In this document: positions 54,331 to 64,000 of the stretch, piece by piece
Layout of the letters: every line of letters starts with the position of its first letter
How positions within the stretch are numbered: position 1 is the first letter of the stretch
Origin: Eutypa lata
Lineage: Eukaryota; Ascomycota; Sordariomycetes; Xylariales; Diatrypaceae
Reading direction: 5' to 3'
DNA: 64,000 nucleotides
Assembly (NCBI GenBank): GCA_022661535.1
Contig: JAKULF010000008.1
Span: 372,001-436,000, forward strand
Translations under genes and position numbers: made by a program
Notes under the pieces: model-generated
What the model was told of the DNA's origin: nothing
The model's database searches: none
What the model saw: the letters and a program-made list of their open reading frames with translations, nothing else

Positions 54331-55356
54331 TCACAACACAGGAGCAATCGTATTCCCCTGCACAACGGGCATAAACCCCGCCCAAATCACAGAATGCGCC
54401 TGCTGCGAATGGAACAAGACATGCCTCTCCAGACCATTCCCGGGTCTCGGCCGCGCCTCGCTCGGAAACACGACGGGTCCCGCGTCGATGCAACACGCGT
54501 AGTCGTGGCACGGCCGCAGGAACGAATACATACCTAGATTCACGCCGGGCGTGTTCGCGCGCGGGTCGGCCTCCCTCCCCGGACGCGGTACGAAACCATC
54601 ATACTGCATCACCACCCACGGCATCATCGACGCCTGACGCCGGTCCCAGAGCCCAGCCAGCTCGCCGAGCCACGATTCCGCGCGCCGGATCGCGAGACTC
54701 CAGCGGGGGACGGCGGCGCGCTCGAGGTTCCCTGCTTCCGCTAGCAGCATCTGTGTATTACTACTGTTGTTGTTGTTGTTGCTGCTACTGCTGCTGGTAT
54801 ACGACGGGGGTTGTAGGGGCGGTGGTAGTTGGAGCTGCGGGAGGTACAGGCGGTGTATGCTATCGAGGCGCTGCGTCGTGTCCCGGTGGTATTTGGAGGC
54901 GAGCAGCAGCTCCACGCCCGCGAGGAAGAGACCATTCTGGACGGCGAGGAAGAGCGGGTCGCAGGCAAGCAGGTGGTCGAGGAACCCGTAGCCATTGTTG
55001 TTGGCGGCGGCCACCGCCCCTGCCGCGAGGAGGTAGGCGTGCTCTTCGCTGTAGAGGTGCATGTGGACGGCGGGCCGGGGACAGCTACTACCGGCGCGGG
55101 CGAAAGGGGGGTGGTTCTCTGGATGGTAGAGGACGCAGGATAGGTGGAATGTTTCGAGACGACAGCACCCTCGGTGCCAGGGGCAGCGCTCGTGCGGTGC
55201 GAGGTCGGGGAGGCAGGGCGTCGGGCAGCACCGGAGGTACGGGTCTTGGAAGGGCGAGTACACCGCCCATCGTGTACGTGGGTTCAGGATGCTGGGCCAG
55301 CGGCTCTCGTGCGTAGGCGTGGAGGGGGTGTTGTGGACGTAGAGTTTCAGACACAT
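54331..55356 (-). CDS. Uncharacterised cysteine- and proline-rich protein (341 aa)
   Basis: Single exon; ATG 55354-55356 (MCLKLYVHNTPSTP) chosen, the earlier in-frame TTG discarded. The N-terminal 100 residues hold several Cys pairs (e.g. RCCPTPCLPD, CPWHRGCCRLE) that could bind metal, followed by an Ala-rich helix region and a low-complexity Ser/Asn run near residue 190 encoded by TTG/CTG-type triplets. The C-terminal third is more ordered (RAESWLGELAGLWDRR, CHDYACCIDAG). No signal peptide. The MCLxxY start followed by Cys-rich segments resembles a loose group of ascomycete proteins of unknown function; I do not recognise a named family. Confidence 0.6.
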   Translation of the reverse strand: MCLKLYVHNTPSTPTHESRWPSILNPRTRWAVYSPFQDPYLRCCPTPCLPDLAPHERCPWHRGCCRLETFHLSCVLYHPENHPPFARAGSSCPRPAVHMHLYSEEHAYLLAAGAVAAANNNGYGFLDHLLACDPLFLAVQNGLFLAGVELLLASKYHRDTTQRLDSIHRLYLPQLQLPPPLQPPSYTSSSSSNNNNNSSNTQMLLAEAGNLERAAVPRWSLAIRRAESWLGELAGLWDRRQASMMPWVVMQYDGFVPRPGREADPRANTPGVNLGMYSFLRPCHDYACCIDAGPVVFPSEARPRPGNGLERHVLFHSQQAHSVIWAGFMPVVQGNTIAPVL

Positions 55357-56788
55357 TGTATGGTTGTTGTTTTTTTTTCTATTTGTGTATATGCCTCTTG
55401 TGTGTCTATGTTGGATTGAGATTGGCGAGAAAGCTAGGTTGATTGGTAACAACAATGGAACGAAGAATTTTCTTGGTGTTACTGCATATAGTAAGATTGA
55501 ATAGATGAGATGAAAGAGAGAGTCAGAAGGGTTTGTAAACTGGTGTCTTCAAGGAAACGTTCAAAGAGTTACGAATGCGCATCAGCTATTAATAAGACGA
55601 TGTTGGTTCCTTTCGCCTACTGAACAATTACTTTATCCTGTTGATCTCGTGTCGCGTCTGTTACTAGTTGTATCATCGAGGCTTTGTTCTACCCGAACAT
55701 TGTCTTCATTGTATTTCGTAATAGATACCGGAACAAAGTCTTTACTGTTACCAGGTAGAACAGGTATGCCATCAAGCCTCCTCCTGAAACATAATTGCAA
55801 GTGTTCGAAGGCTCTAAGAAGATCACCCCATCGAACGTGGATACTCTGCACCTAACTACTGATGCTGGATATTCATCGTATAGCATCTTGATAGTGTTAC
55901 ATCGTCAGTTGAGGCAGGCCTGACGATTATCTACTTAAGAAGCCATCGTTAAAACTCGATATAATATTATTCCGTAAGTGGGGTTTGATGCTTAAATAAT
56001 AGCACAACTCTTAATTGAGTAGGCACTACTATTATGTAATCCTGTTATTTCCAAAGCGCTTAAGCCAATATGCCCCCAAAGGCATGATGCGGTGCTAGGT
56101 GACTAGGCTCTATACTTACGGGTTCTATCGATCAACGTAGCGATATTGGTGTGAAATCCCAAAAGTGTGAACACGGCCAACACCAGCTATTAACCTCTGA
56201 ATTTGAAAGGGAGGTTAGAAAATAACCAAGCATTACGACAAATCTATAGCTGCTTGATAACCACATCTTAGAATTAACTCCGTACCGATAGCGCGACAAA
56301 TGTAGGTTCTAGAGTATAGAATACCATGAGATGTTGATATACTCTCCTCTTCTGCTTCTTCACACGCTTTCGGGTAGTTAGAACAAGTGCAAAGTTAGGT
56401 TATGTTCTCCTACCCATACCGGCTCCAGATTTCTTTGTTTTCTTTTGTCCCTTCTCCTTTATATGTGTATTCAAGCCAGAGTAGTGTCAAAACGATTAGG
56501 GTTCGATAATGGAGATGGTAAAAAGAAAAAAAACCCTGGTATGGATTCAACACGTATAACCGCTCAATTCCCTGGAATATTAAGAGTCTTGACGAGGATC
56601 CAGCAAATAGACTCTTATACTTCTCAGCCCACTTGATATACCCCGTCAACGCTGTCGTGATAATGATAATGTGCAAATATGGTATCGCTCTCCCAGTCCG
56701 AATAACGCCGAATCCCGATGCCCGGTGCCCCATGCCCCATGTTCCTAGATGTTCCTTGATGTTCCCTAATACTGCCATCCCAGGCAGT
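55357..56788. other. Intergenic, no gene recognised
   Basis: Open frames near 55633-55886 lack family features. The region from 56410 onward is the 3' flank of the GCR1_C gene. Confidence 0.55.
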
Positions 56789-58259
56789 CTATGCATTGAT
56801 GCTATCGTCTCCAACCCCCTTCTCCTTCTTCTCCTCCTGAAGCATTCGAATGAGCTTATTGATAGTACCCCCATCACGCAGCTTCTCTACCTCCTTGACC
56901 GCCTCATCCTCTCCCATACCACTGTCAATATACTCCTTGATCTTATCCCAGATAACCTTCCGCCGTGAATACCAAGTCCTGCCGCGGGGTTCAGGTCGCC
57001 ACCTTGATCCCCAAGTAGCATCTAACTCTTCGATTGCAGGTTGGCCGTCCATTCCTTCGCGGTATTCCCTCCATACTTCTTCTACTGTGCCCACAGTCCG
57101 GTAATCGTATGCAGGTGGACCTGGGGTTTGCGGAGCCTGTGCCGATGGTTTGGGCAGCAGACGCGGGTCACCATGAGTTATTGGCGATTGTGGCGGCTGT
57201 CGCGAACTCTCGCCGCGTGAATGTGAGGTTAATGGCCGGGGTGTATGAACAGAAATGGACTGCGGCTGCGCTTGTGCTTGCGATAGTTGAGGCGCAACCA
57301 TTTGCCTACTACTGGTTGAGGATAAGGGTTCACGTGTAGTGAATGCCTAGTAGATTTCAATGTTAATATCAACAAGGATAAACTAAGACATCTATGAAAG
57401 ATAGATTCAGCCATGTTTGCATCGTAGTAGTACATCTTTGATGAAGAATCATGTATGGTAGAGAGGCAGGTATACCAGGAAGACAAAACACTGCACATAC
57501 CGCTAGAGCAGCTTGGTGAGACGCTGTCTGCCCCCCGTGGAAAGCTAGTAGACTCGCGCGAATGTCACCTAACTGCTGCACGATATTGTCATATTGTGCA
57601 GAGAGGTGAGCCGCATACTGCTGATGTTGCGACTGGATCTGCAGAATGGTTGCAATAAGTTGATCAGGTGACCTTCCCGATAATTGTTCTTCGGTAACAA
57701 AAGTCTGCGGAAAATGTTGGGGTACCGAAGGCGGGTGAGGGGGAGGGAGCGGAGGACGATGAGGACTGGGTGGAGGATATTGATGGGTGGCGACAGCCGA
57801 TGTGGGCTGCGGTAATGGTATCATGGGTGTTGTAGTCGTTGATACAGACATGATAGGCGCCGCATGACTATGGCTCCGTGCATGTCGGTGACGGGCAGCG
57901 GTTGAAGAAGATGAGGATGAGGATGCACCAGTACCAGTGCCAAGAGGAGCAAAACCAGGAGCGACTGTTAGCGTAGAAGGAGATGAAGAGGTTGATATGG
58001 GGAAACCCGATATTGAGGCCCGATGGGAGGTAGTGGCATGTCTCTTAGACGGCGTGGTACCGGGGCCTCGCTGTAGGTCGGTTGCAGCCGGTCGTTTGGC
58101 CCCTGCAGGAGCAGAAGAGGCGGCGGAGGCGGCAGCGGAGGCGGCAGCGGCAGCAGCAGCAGCAGCACTTGCCGATGGAGCTGTACTCGGAACTTGAGTT
58201 GGGTTATTAGAAGAGGCGGAGGTGGACAAAGGTAGGCCGCCTGCTGGCGAAGGCAGCAT
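56789..58259 (-). CDS. GCR1_C-domain transcription factor (Gcr1/Hot1/Msn1-type)
   Basis: 438 aa in two exons, 58259-57501 and 57346-56789; 154-nt intron GTATGT...CTAG in phase. The N-terminal 180 residues are low complexity: an alanine run at about 31-49, serine runs, a basic KRHATTSHR patch and many prolines. A coiled segment follows (about 195-240, QLIATILQIQSQHQQY). The C-terminal region about 340-425 (TVEEVWREYREGMDGQPAIE, WGSRWRPE, SRRKVIWDKIKEYID) matches the GCR1_C DNA-binding domain shared by yeast Gcr1, Hot1 and Msn1, regulators of glycolysis, osmostress and growth genes. Predicted nuclear regulator; the target set cannot be inferred. A long microsatellite-bearing gap lies upstream. 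Confidence 0.85.
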
Positions 58260-59167
58260 GGCTTGCAGAAGCTAGATGGGTTAGGTACAAACGCACTCAG
58301 CCCAGCTCAATTCTGTGCTGTCCCGTCCCCGTATGGTCCAGTCTAGCCCAGTCCAGTCAGTCAGTGGCTTGGTGCAATCAAAAGTACTTCTTAATGCTAA
58401 TATTTTGTTTTTTGCTCCAACCCGATAGCTGTTGCCTTGTCTTTTCTTCTTGCACTAGCAGCTACAGCTACTATCTCCAGGTAGGTATAAGTAGCTTGAG
58501 ATCACTTGACCGACTGCTGGCTGTAAGGACCAATGAGCAAGGTATGTAGAAGTTGGTATAGGAGGGTATAGGTATCTATTCCCTGTCCCGGGCCAGGCGG
58601 GACTAAACTGCAATTGTCGACGACAGATGCTCGAATAGAAAAGAGCTCGACAAAAAAGAAGGTCCCCCTAAAAGGTACCGTACCGTAGTGTAAGGGTAGG
58701 TACGTCTGTTCGTAACTAGGTAATTTATGTCCAAGAAATGTAGAATAAAAATAGATAGACATTAAAAAGGGTAAAATGAAAACAAAACGTTATCGGGTCA
58801 CGAATGAGAACAAGGCGGCCTCCGGGCTAGCCGGGATTCTCTCGGCGGAAAGTAAGTTGGGACAACGAGTCAGCATACATAGTCGTCGTTAACAACTCGG
58901 CATGTGTATTTGTTTTATGCTCTCTGTCCCTGCTCTTTCTTTTTTTGGCTTTTGTCTTTATTATTAGGCTTCAAAAAGGGGTAGACTCGGGGTCTGCTGC
59001 CTTTCCTTTTTTTCTCTCCTAACTCCAAGGGGGGCGGGGGAGGGGTCAAGTAAAGATATGACTGGGAAAAGGCTTGAATAACAAGAGGTTACTGGACAGT
59101 GTAGGAAGACTTTGAAACGGAAGGCTTCGGGCAGGTTGGGCTTGTTGGTTTGTTCCATGTGTCTCCA

Positions 59168-59230
59168 AGGTAGGTAGGTATGTATGTACGTAGGTATGTA
59201 GGTATGTAGGTACCTGTAGGTAAGGTATGT
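59168..59230. repeat. Imperfect TAGG/TATG tetranucleotide microsatellite
   Basis: About 60 bp of mixed GTAGGTAG and GTATGTAT units, interrupted by a TACG and a TACC. Confidence 0.85.
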
Positions 59231-59532
59231 GGTCAGTCATCAACCACCCACCCAGTCAGTCCCGTCACCCCTCAACGCAACTATCAGGTGCCTTATCCAG
59301 GCTGAACTCAGAAGGGTACATGGACTACAAGGGATGATAATATTAATTCAAGTATCGCGTAACAGTACGTTCCCTTTTGCGTTCATAATGACCATAGTTA
59401 CATACTTACAAATGTAAGGAGAAAGATAAGGTTGAAATGTAGGCAGGCATTTGTTGGGATCTTGTCAGATATGGGCTGGAAATAGATACAATAACGGAAC
59501 AAGTAGGTACCTAATCTGTTAATAAATCACGA

Positions 59533-59586
59533 GTATGTAGGAGGTAGGTAGGTATGTAGGTAGGTAGGTATGTAGGTAGGTATGTA
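59533..59586. repeat. Second TAGG/TATG tetranucleotide microsatellite
   Basis: About 50 bp of GTAGGTAG units with TATG interruptions, 300 bp from the first and in the same orientation. Confidence 0.85.
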
Positions 59587-62500
59587 CTGCAACCTGCCTA
59601 CGGTAATGAGGTAGACATTAGGCATTGCTATGCGACACCTGACAAGCTGACCAGCTGACCACACTGCAAACCCGGCATACTGAATTGATATGGAAGTTTC
59701 AAGCTGTGAGGACTGTGAGGTTCGGTCTCCAAGGACTTTGCTTGGAAGCCCAAGAGCCAAGGCCAAGTTTCAAAGTTAAACTTGAGAAGAGCATTGAGTG
59801 TGCCTTGTGTGCTTACTTCCATGTTGACATACTACACAAAGTGACGTGTGCATGCCGCGACCGTCAATGCTTCTCGAATCAAAAACTGGGGAATGCTACT
59901 AAGATTTACAAATTTAGACCAATCACATGCAGAGAATTCTGAGTGAACAACTTTCAGTCCACTAACCCCTCGTCTCACTCCCTCATTCCCCCACCATCAT
60001 ATTTCCTCAGAGGTCCATAGGGTTACCTTCTGTGGACGCGTATGCACTGTTGCACTATCTTGACTTGCCGAGGTATTCCGATCTTCCATTGGAAGAGAAG
60101 AATGCTTCAAGGAAACACATGAAACATAACTATTTTACGGTGGAGAGTAAAGCAACAGTAACAAGGGCTTGGCTTGGCACATGCTTAAGTGCAACATGAC
60201 AAGTTCTATGTACATGCAAATCCGTTACACTGCCATCTGGGGCCGAACGATACCCAAAAACCGACCCCATCATCCGAGGAATTGTACATACCAAAGAGAG
60301 TAAAGCTACATGTAGGTACATAGGTAAGTACGTATGTTGGCACAGAGAATTTATCCCCACGATGTTCTGAACAGTCAACGTACATATTTACAGCTTACCC
60401 TCAGCCTCCAGCTATGTATGTAGGTAGGTACTTCGTACCCAATGCTGTTCTGCTTAGCAGCACCAACCGTCGGAAACGTTCTGTACCGTAAAGCCAAATA
60501 TCTATCATCTCCGACTCCGATCGCCATGGTTCACGCATGTCACACAGATGTTGGTGCTACCCTTATAGCGTTGGACCCTTCCACCGACAGGACAGGGGGG
60601 TTGTTGAGTCCGATATCATAAGTAATCAAGTGAACCCGCCTTGCCCGCCTGCTCGCGATGCAGCGAGTCTCTTTAATTTACCCCACAAATGAGAGGCTGA
60701 CTCAACCTTAAAAAGGCATGAGCTAAGTGATCGACGTGCCTAAGAACTGCTAAGAGCATGCCGAACCACGGATCCCACTTACCGTACGTATACGGCTCTT
60801 CCGTACGTACATATGTATCGTACCCTAGGCAGTGTTTGATAGTCGCCTACGGAGTTGACACGGCACAGTAACTAACTACCTACCTACCCTTTACTAAATA
60901 CCTACCTATAGTAATAAACCAATTTCGAAGATGGCATTTTATTTTACGTGAATGTGAAACTGCGTTACAGAGAGTTTGTCACCAGCTGCCTTAATTAGCT
61001 TTTGTTATTATGTGACCCAGTAACATCCCGGCATTCCAACGGCTTTTTCTCCTGTCACTTAATATGGTGGAGACATGATCTACGTACAAATAGTCCTCCG
61101 ACAGAGACCTCAAACCAATATGTTACATAATCAGGAAAACCCGCTGTTATGTATTAGAATCTGACTAATAGCTACACTACATGTACGTAGGTTAGGTACC
61201 TATCAATAATCAGCCACAGGCGCTCCAAAAACTTCATGAGACTGTTACGAAAATGATTCTCTTTTTTTTTTTTGCTACCTACTCGGTTAGACTATGTCGA
61301 ACATTTTAGGAGCGACCGTGAGAGCGACAATTAACTAGCCAAGGACAGCTCTTAAGGCCAGCAAGTTCAAGTCTCACGTAAAAGGTATGTGTCAGGGTAC
61401 GAACCTTCATCTTCTCCTCATTCAGCACTCCTCTTTTTCGCAGAAAACAGGCCATTTCTCCCCACTAGTTACGTCTATCCCTACAGGACACAGATATCTC
61501 CCTCAAGTCCCACAACTATGCCCAAGTCGGCGACTTTCTAGCACTTCTCATCTACAATGTGATTATTCCCGTTTCTCCCTAAGAGCCGGCAGTGAGAGAG
61601 GGCCGCTGTCTAGTATGTCCAAATTTATGGATGGGTTGGTTCGATAAAACTTTACTACCTAACTCAAGCGAAAGGTAGTCCCCGATAATATATATCTTCA
61701 TATGAATCAACCATGCCCAAGTTAGCGATATACTATCTTTCATCACATCTAATATGCGACCTACTATGATGCAACTCAGCCGCTTCGAGATCTTATACGT
61801 TGATATGGTATAATAAAAGTAGGTAGAGTGCGACTCTCCTATTAACATGGCCGCATCGCTGATTTATACCGAGCCTTGGACATTTTAAATTTGCTGAAAT
61901 GTTATCTTACGATATGCTTTCTATTAAGAGACTGATACATTCCTTATATACTTGCATCGATGCTCTTTATACCAGTCGATAATGATCGACCCAGGGCTTT
62001 TCGTGAACTCAAGTAGTTGCATGCTCAGAAGCAGATTACGAGAGAGTATGATCCTCAATGTTTAGCGCTTGAAATTTTCTTCTGATGATCAGCATTTATT
62101 AGTAGTAGTAACAGGCTCTTCATCCTATAGCATAGGTGCCACCCTCCTTATACTAAGAACTAGTAGACTTTAATAACAAGTATTACGAAGATACGATTTT
62201 AAAGGACTGGACCCTTAACACGGTATAGTATGGTTGGATTTATCACTCTTGCAATACTCAACAAAGTGCGATTTTGAATTTGAGTCGTACCGATATAGCC
62301 AAGTAAATAGATGAGATTTTACGATATAAAGCTGCTTGAATCCCGAGTTCATGATTGCTATCCTTTATTTCTCAACGTATACATAAGAGCTTTTCCAGTG
62401 GTCAGAAGTCATCGGCGTGAAGTATGTAAGCTTTGGCTACCTACTGTACAAATGTGTTGTCTAATCCCTTAAAGTCCTTTGCATTCACCAGGCACATACT

Positions 62501-63667
62501 TACGTGGCCATGTATAATCCGGTAATTGTCCTTAGTGTGTGCTTCGGATTTACGTTTAGGGGGCATGGCTGACTGCTGATATCCGACACTGGAGTGGTCA
62601 TGTCGCCTACCAAGTATCGGAACTCACCGTCCCAACGAGAAGCTTTGGTAACTTAGACGCGGTTACCAATCCCCTATCCAACGTAGCAACCAAGCAGTGA
62701 ATATTCCCAGCTTATGTTGACCCAGCATGGGGTTTGGAAGGACACTTCGGGCATTATTTCCGTATGAGGTAACATACGAATCATGCGGAATGTTGAGGCC
62801 GCTTGCTGTAATGCAAAACAGCACCTCCGTGTTATCTCGATGACAACTGAAAATAGGTAGAAGCCAACTGTTCCCTTCCACAAAGGAAAAGAAGAGAAGG
62901 GGACGGAAGGCAGTGAGCTAGAAGCGGATCCCGCCGTGTTTACCGGAAATGTAACTCTCAAACTTCTACTGCTAGGAACCCGTCGTAAGCTTACTTATGC
63001 ACTCTTCTATGTAGTCTCCCCGAGATTCATGTGAGCTATTACAGCAAGGCTCGTTTGGACATCCCGAAAAGAGGTATTACATAGCATAGGGCGTATTGTG
63101 GAGCTTGTGGCTTTTTTCTTCTTTTTCTTTCTTTTTTTGCTGTTGCTATTACTCATACTCGCATAAAGAAACCCGTGAGGAACAGTAATGAAGGTATTAG
63201 TCGCGATATACAGCGCCATAAACATGGCCTGTTTCAGATATTAGGCACCTCCGAACATACATTCACGCGGATCTAACATGGCTATGCCAGCAGTTAGACA
63301 GGGCAAGTTGATGCCGTAGGAATCTCATGATATACTTATGTGGTGTAGTAGTATTGGCGAGCGGGGATGTGAACTGGCGTCATCACCAAATAGGTGTTGG
63401 CAGAGACAGCTTACAAGCATATTTACTTTACCGGTATGTCATAACTACACTGCAGGACGATGCATAACTTGAAATTGGGTTGTTTCTACGGCGCTAAAAA
63501 AAACGACGCCGTTATGGCATTAAGGTTATAACAGTATACGTACTCAATTGTGACAATTTCTGAGCTAGTAGTAACAAGGGCAGTCTAAGATAAATCGATA
63601 CAAGGCCTCCTGGACGAAATAGTGACCAGAGATGTCCCTTAAAAAGGTATCTCATACCTAGCATTAG

Positions 63668-64000
63668 TCAAACTAATACTATGTCAACCGGTGGCTGGGT
63701 GGTGTTGATATATCTCATTTCTATAGAACCCATCCCAACTTTTACATGTCTCCGTTTGACGCACAAGAGAAATTTGGCCTGCGTTTCCTTCTCCGGCTGG
63801 ATGATCAGAACGTGATGCAATTGGCGATCATCTGATATAGGGTTTTTATCCTTACCAACAATTACACACCTCAGGAGAGATGGCATGGGGTTTTCGTTGG
63901 CGTCGAAAATGAGGCCTAGTCTGGCTTCCTGGAAATTGAACTTTCTGGTCCTGGCTTTCACTTGCAGTACGCCCCCGAGCTCCCTTGTGGCCTGGTAGTC
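63668..64000 (-). CDS. C-terminal fragment of a probable HET-domain protein
   Basis: An open frame enters from the right edge and stops at 63668 (about 110 residues visible). The pattern ELGGVLQVKARTRKF, LGLIFDANENP, LLRCVIVGKD, HHVLIIQP and VKVGMGSIEM resembles the strand-rich C-terminal part of heterokaryon incompatibility (HET) proteins, which often read G-x-L-x-(L/V)-x-(G/A)-x-(L/T)-R-K, then FD, C-x-x-(I/V) and R-V-G-x-G. The diagnostic HET domain lies outside the window, so this is a tentative family call. There is no start codon in the window. Confidence 0.5.
   Translation of the reverse strand, partial: DYQATRELGGVLQVKARTRKFNFQEARLGLIFDANENPMPSLLRCVIVGKDKNPISDDRQLHHVLIIQPEKETQAKFLLCVKRRHVKVGMGSIEMRYINTTQPPVDIVLV

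Larger units (their letters stand above)
58260..63667. other. 5.4-kb gene-poor region upstream of the GCR1_C gene
   Basis: No supportable gene on either strand. Two TAGG/TATG microsatellites (59168-59230, 59533-59586) and many TACATA/TACCTA words occur up to about 61.2 kb. Small frames at 61387-61647, 62663-62961 and 63007-63225 lack ATG-led, family-like sequence. Confidence 0.5.

Noticed and set aside
63848..63872. GTAAGG...ATCAG as an intron in the HET-like fragment
   Set aside because: About 25 nt is too short for a fungal spliceosomal intron and the frame is open without it.
1..64000. rRNA, tRNA, CRISPR arrays, prokaryotic operons or phage genes
   Set aside because: None could be supported; the introns and gene families are fungal.

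Overview
The window is nuclear DNA of a filamentous ascomycete, most likely a Sordariomycete. The evidence is short GT-AG introns (45 to 193 nt) with CTAAC/CTGAC branch sites, monocistronic genes on both strands, and typical ascomycete families: HeLo, 2EXR, CVNH, GCR1_C, rhodopsin-fold membrane protein and a Neurospora-type copper metallothionein. No rRNA, tRNA, CRISPR array or prokaryotic feature was found. Several genes are split by introns or are very short; I rebuilt these exon by exon and checked phase. Many apparent ORF starts in the region are GTG or TTG, so starts here were moved to the first sensible ATG.

Layout. 1-7.4 kb: edge of a GH29 alpha-L-fucosidase gene, then a divergent pair consisting of a HeLo-domain pseudokinase protein (minus) and a kinase-ankyrin-WW protein (plus) sharing a 650-bp promoter. 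8.1-14.2 kb: an 81-aa three-exon gene, an alpha/beta hydrolase, a basic unknown protein, an array of TGAGGCC motifs in a gene-free stretch, and a C2H2 regulator with a 4.5-kb upstream gap. 18.7-24.5 kb: the DEAD-box helicase HAS1 (five exons), a secreted four-exon CVNH lectin-like gene and a fumarylacetoacetase-family enzyme. 25.8-32 kb: a small CxxC protein, an IDO-like/ABA3-like gene, a decayed rhodopsin-fold membrane protein gene and a short SDR. 34-49 kb: a single-pass Ser/Thr-rich membrane protein, a second SDR, a secreted six-cysteine protein, a 2EXR protein, a GH5 exo-1,3-glucanase, a membrane-anchored pirin and a sugar isomerase/epimerase pseudogene. 52-58 kb: copper metallothionein, a cysteine-rich unknown and a GCR1_C transcription factor. 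58-64 kb: gene-poor DNA with TAGG/TATG microsatellites, then the 3' end of a probable HET-domain gene.

How the genes relate. Most are independent housekeeping or accessory genes (ribosome biogenesis, cell-wall glucan, metal buffering, transcription). The most striking local relationship is the divergent pair at 1.1-7.4 kb. Its architecture, a HeLo four-helix executor fused to a pseudokinase next to a kinase-ankyrin protein, resembles animal MLKL beside a RIPK4/ANKK1-like kinase, and may be a fungal regulated-cell-death module. The 26.9-31.9 kb stretch (ABA3-like gene, membrane protein pseudogene, SDR) may be the remnant of a small metabolic locus. Both SDRs lack one residue of the usual catalytic set.
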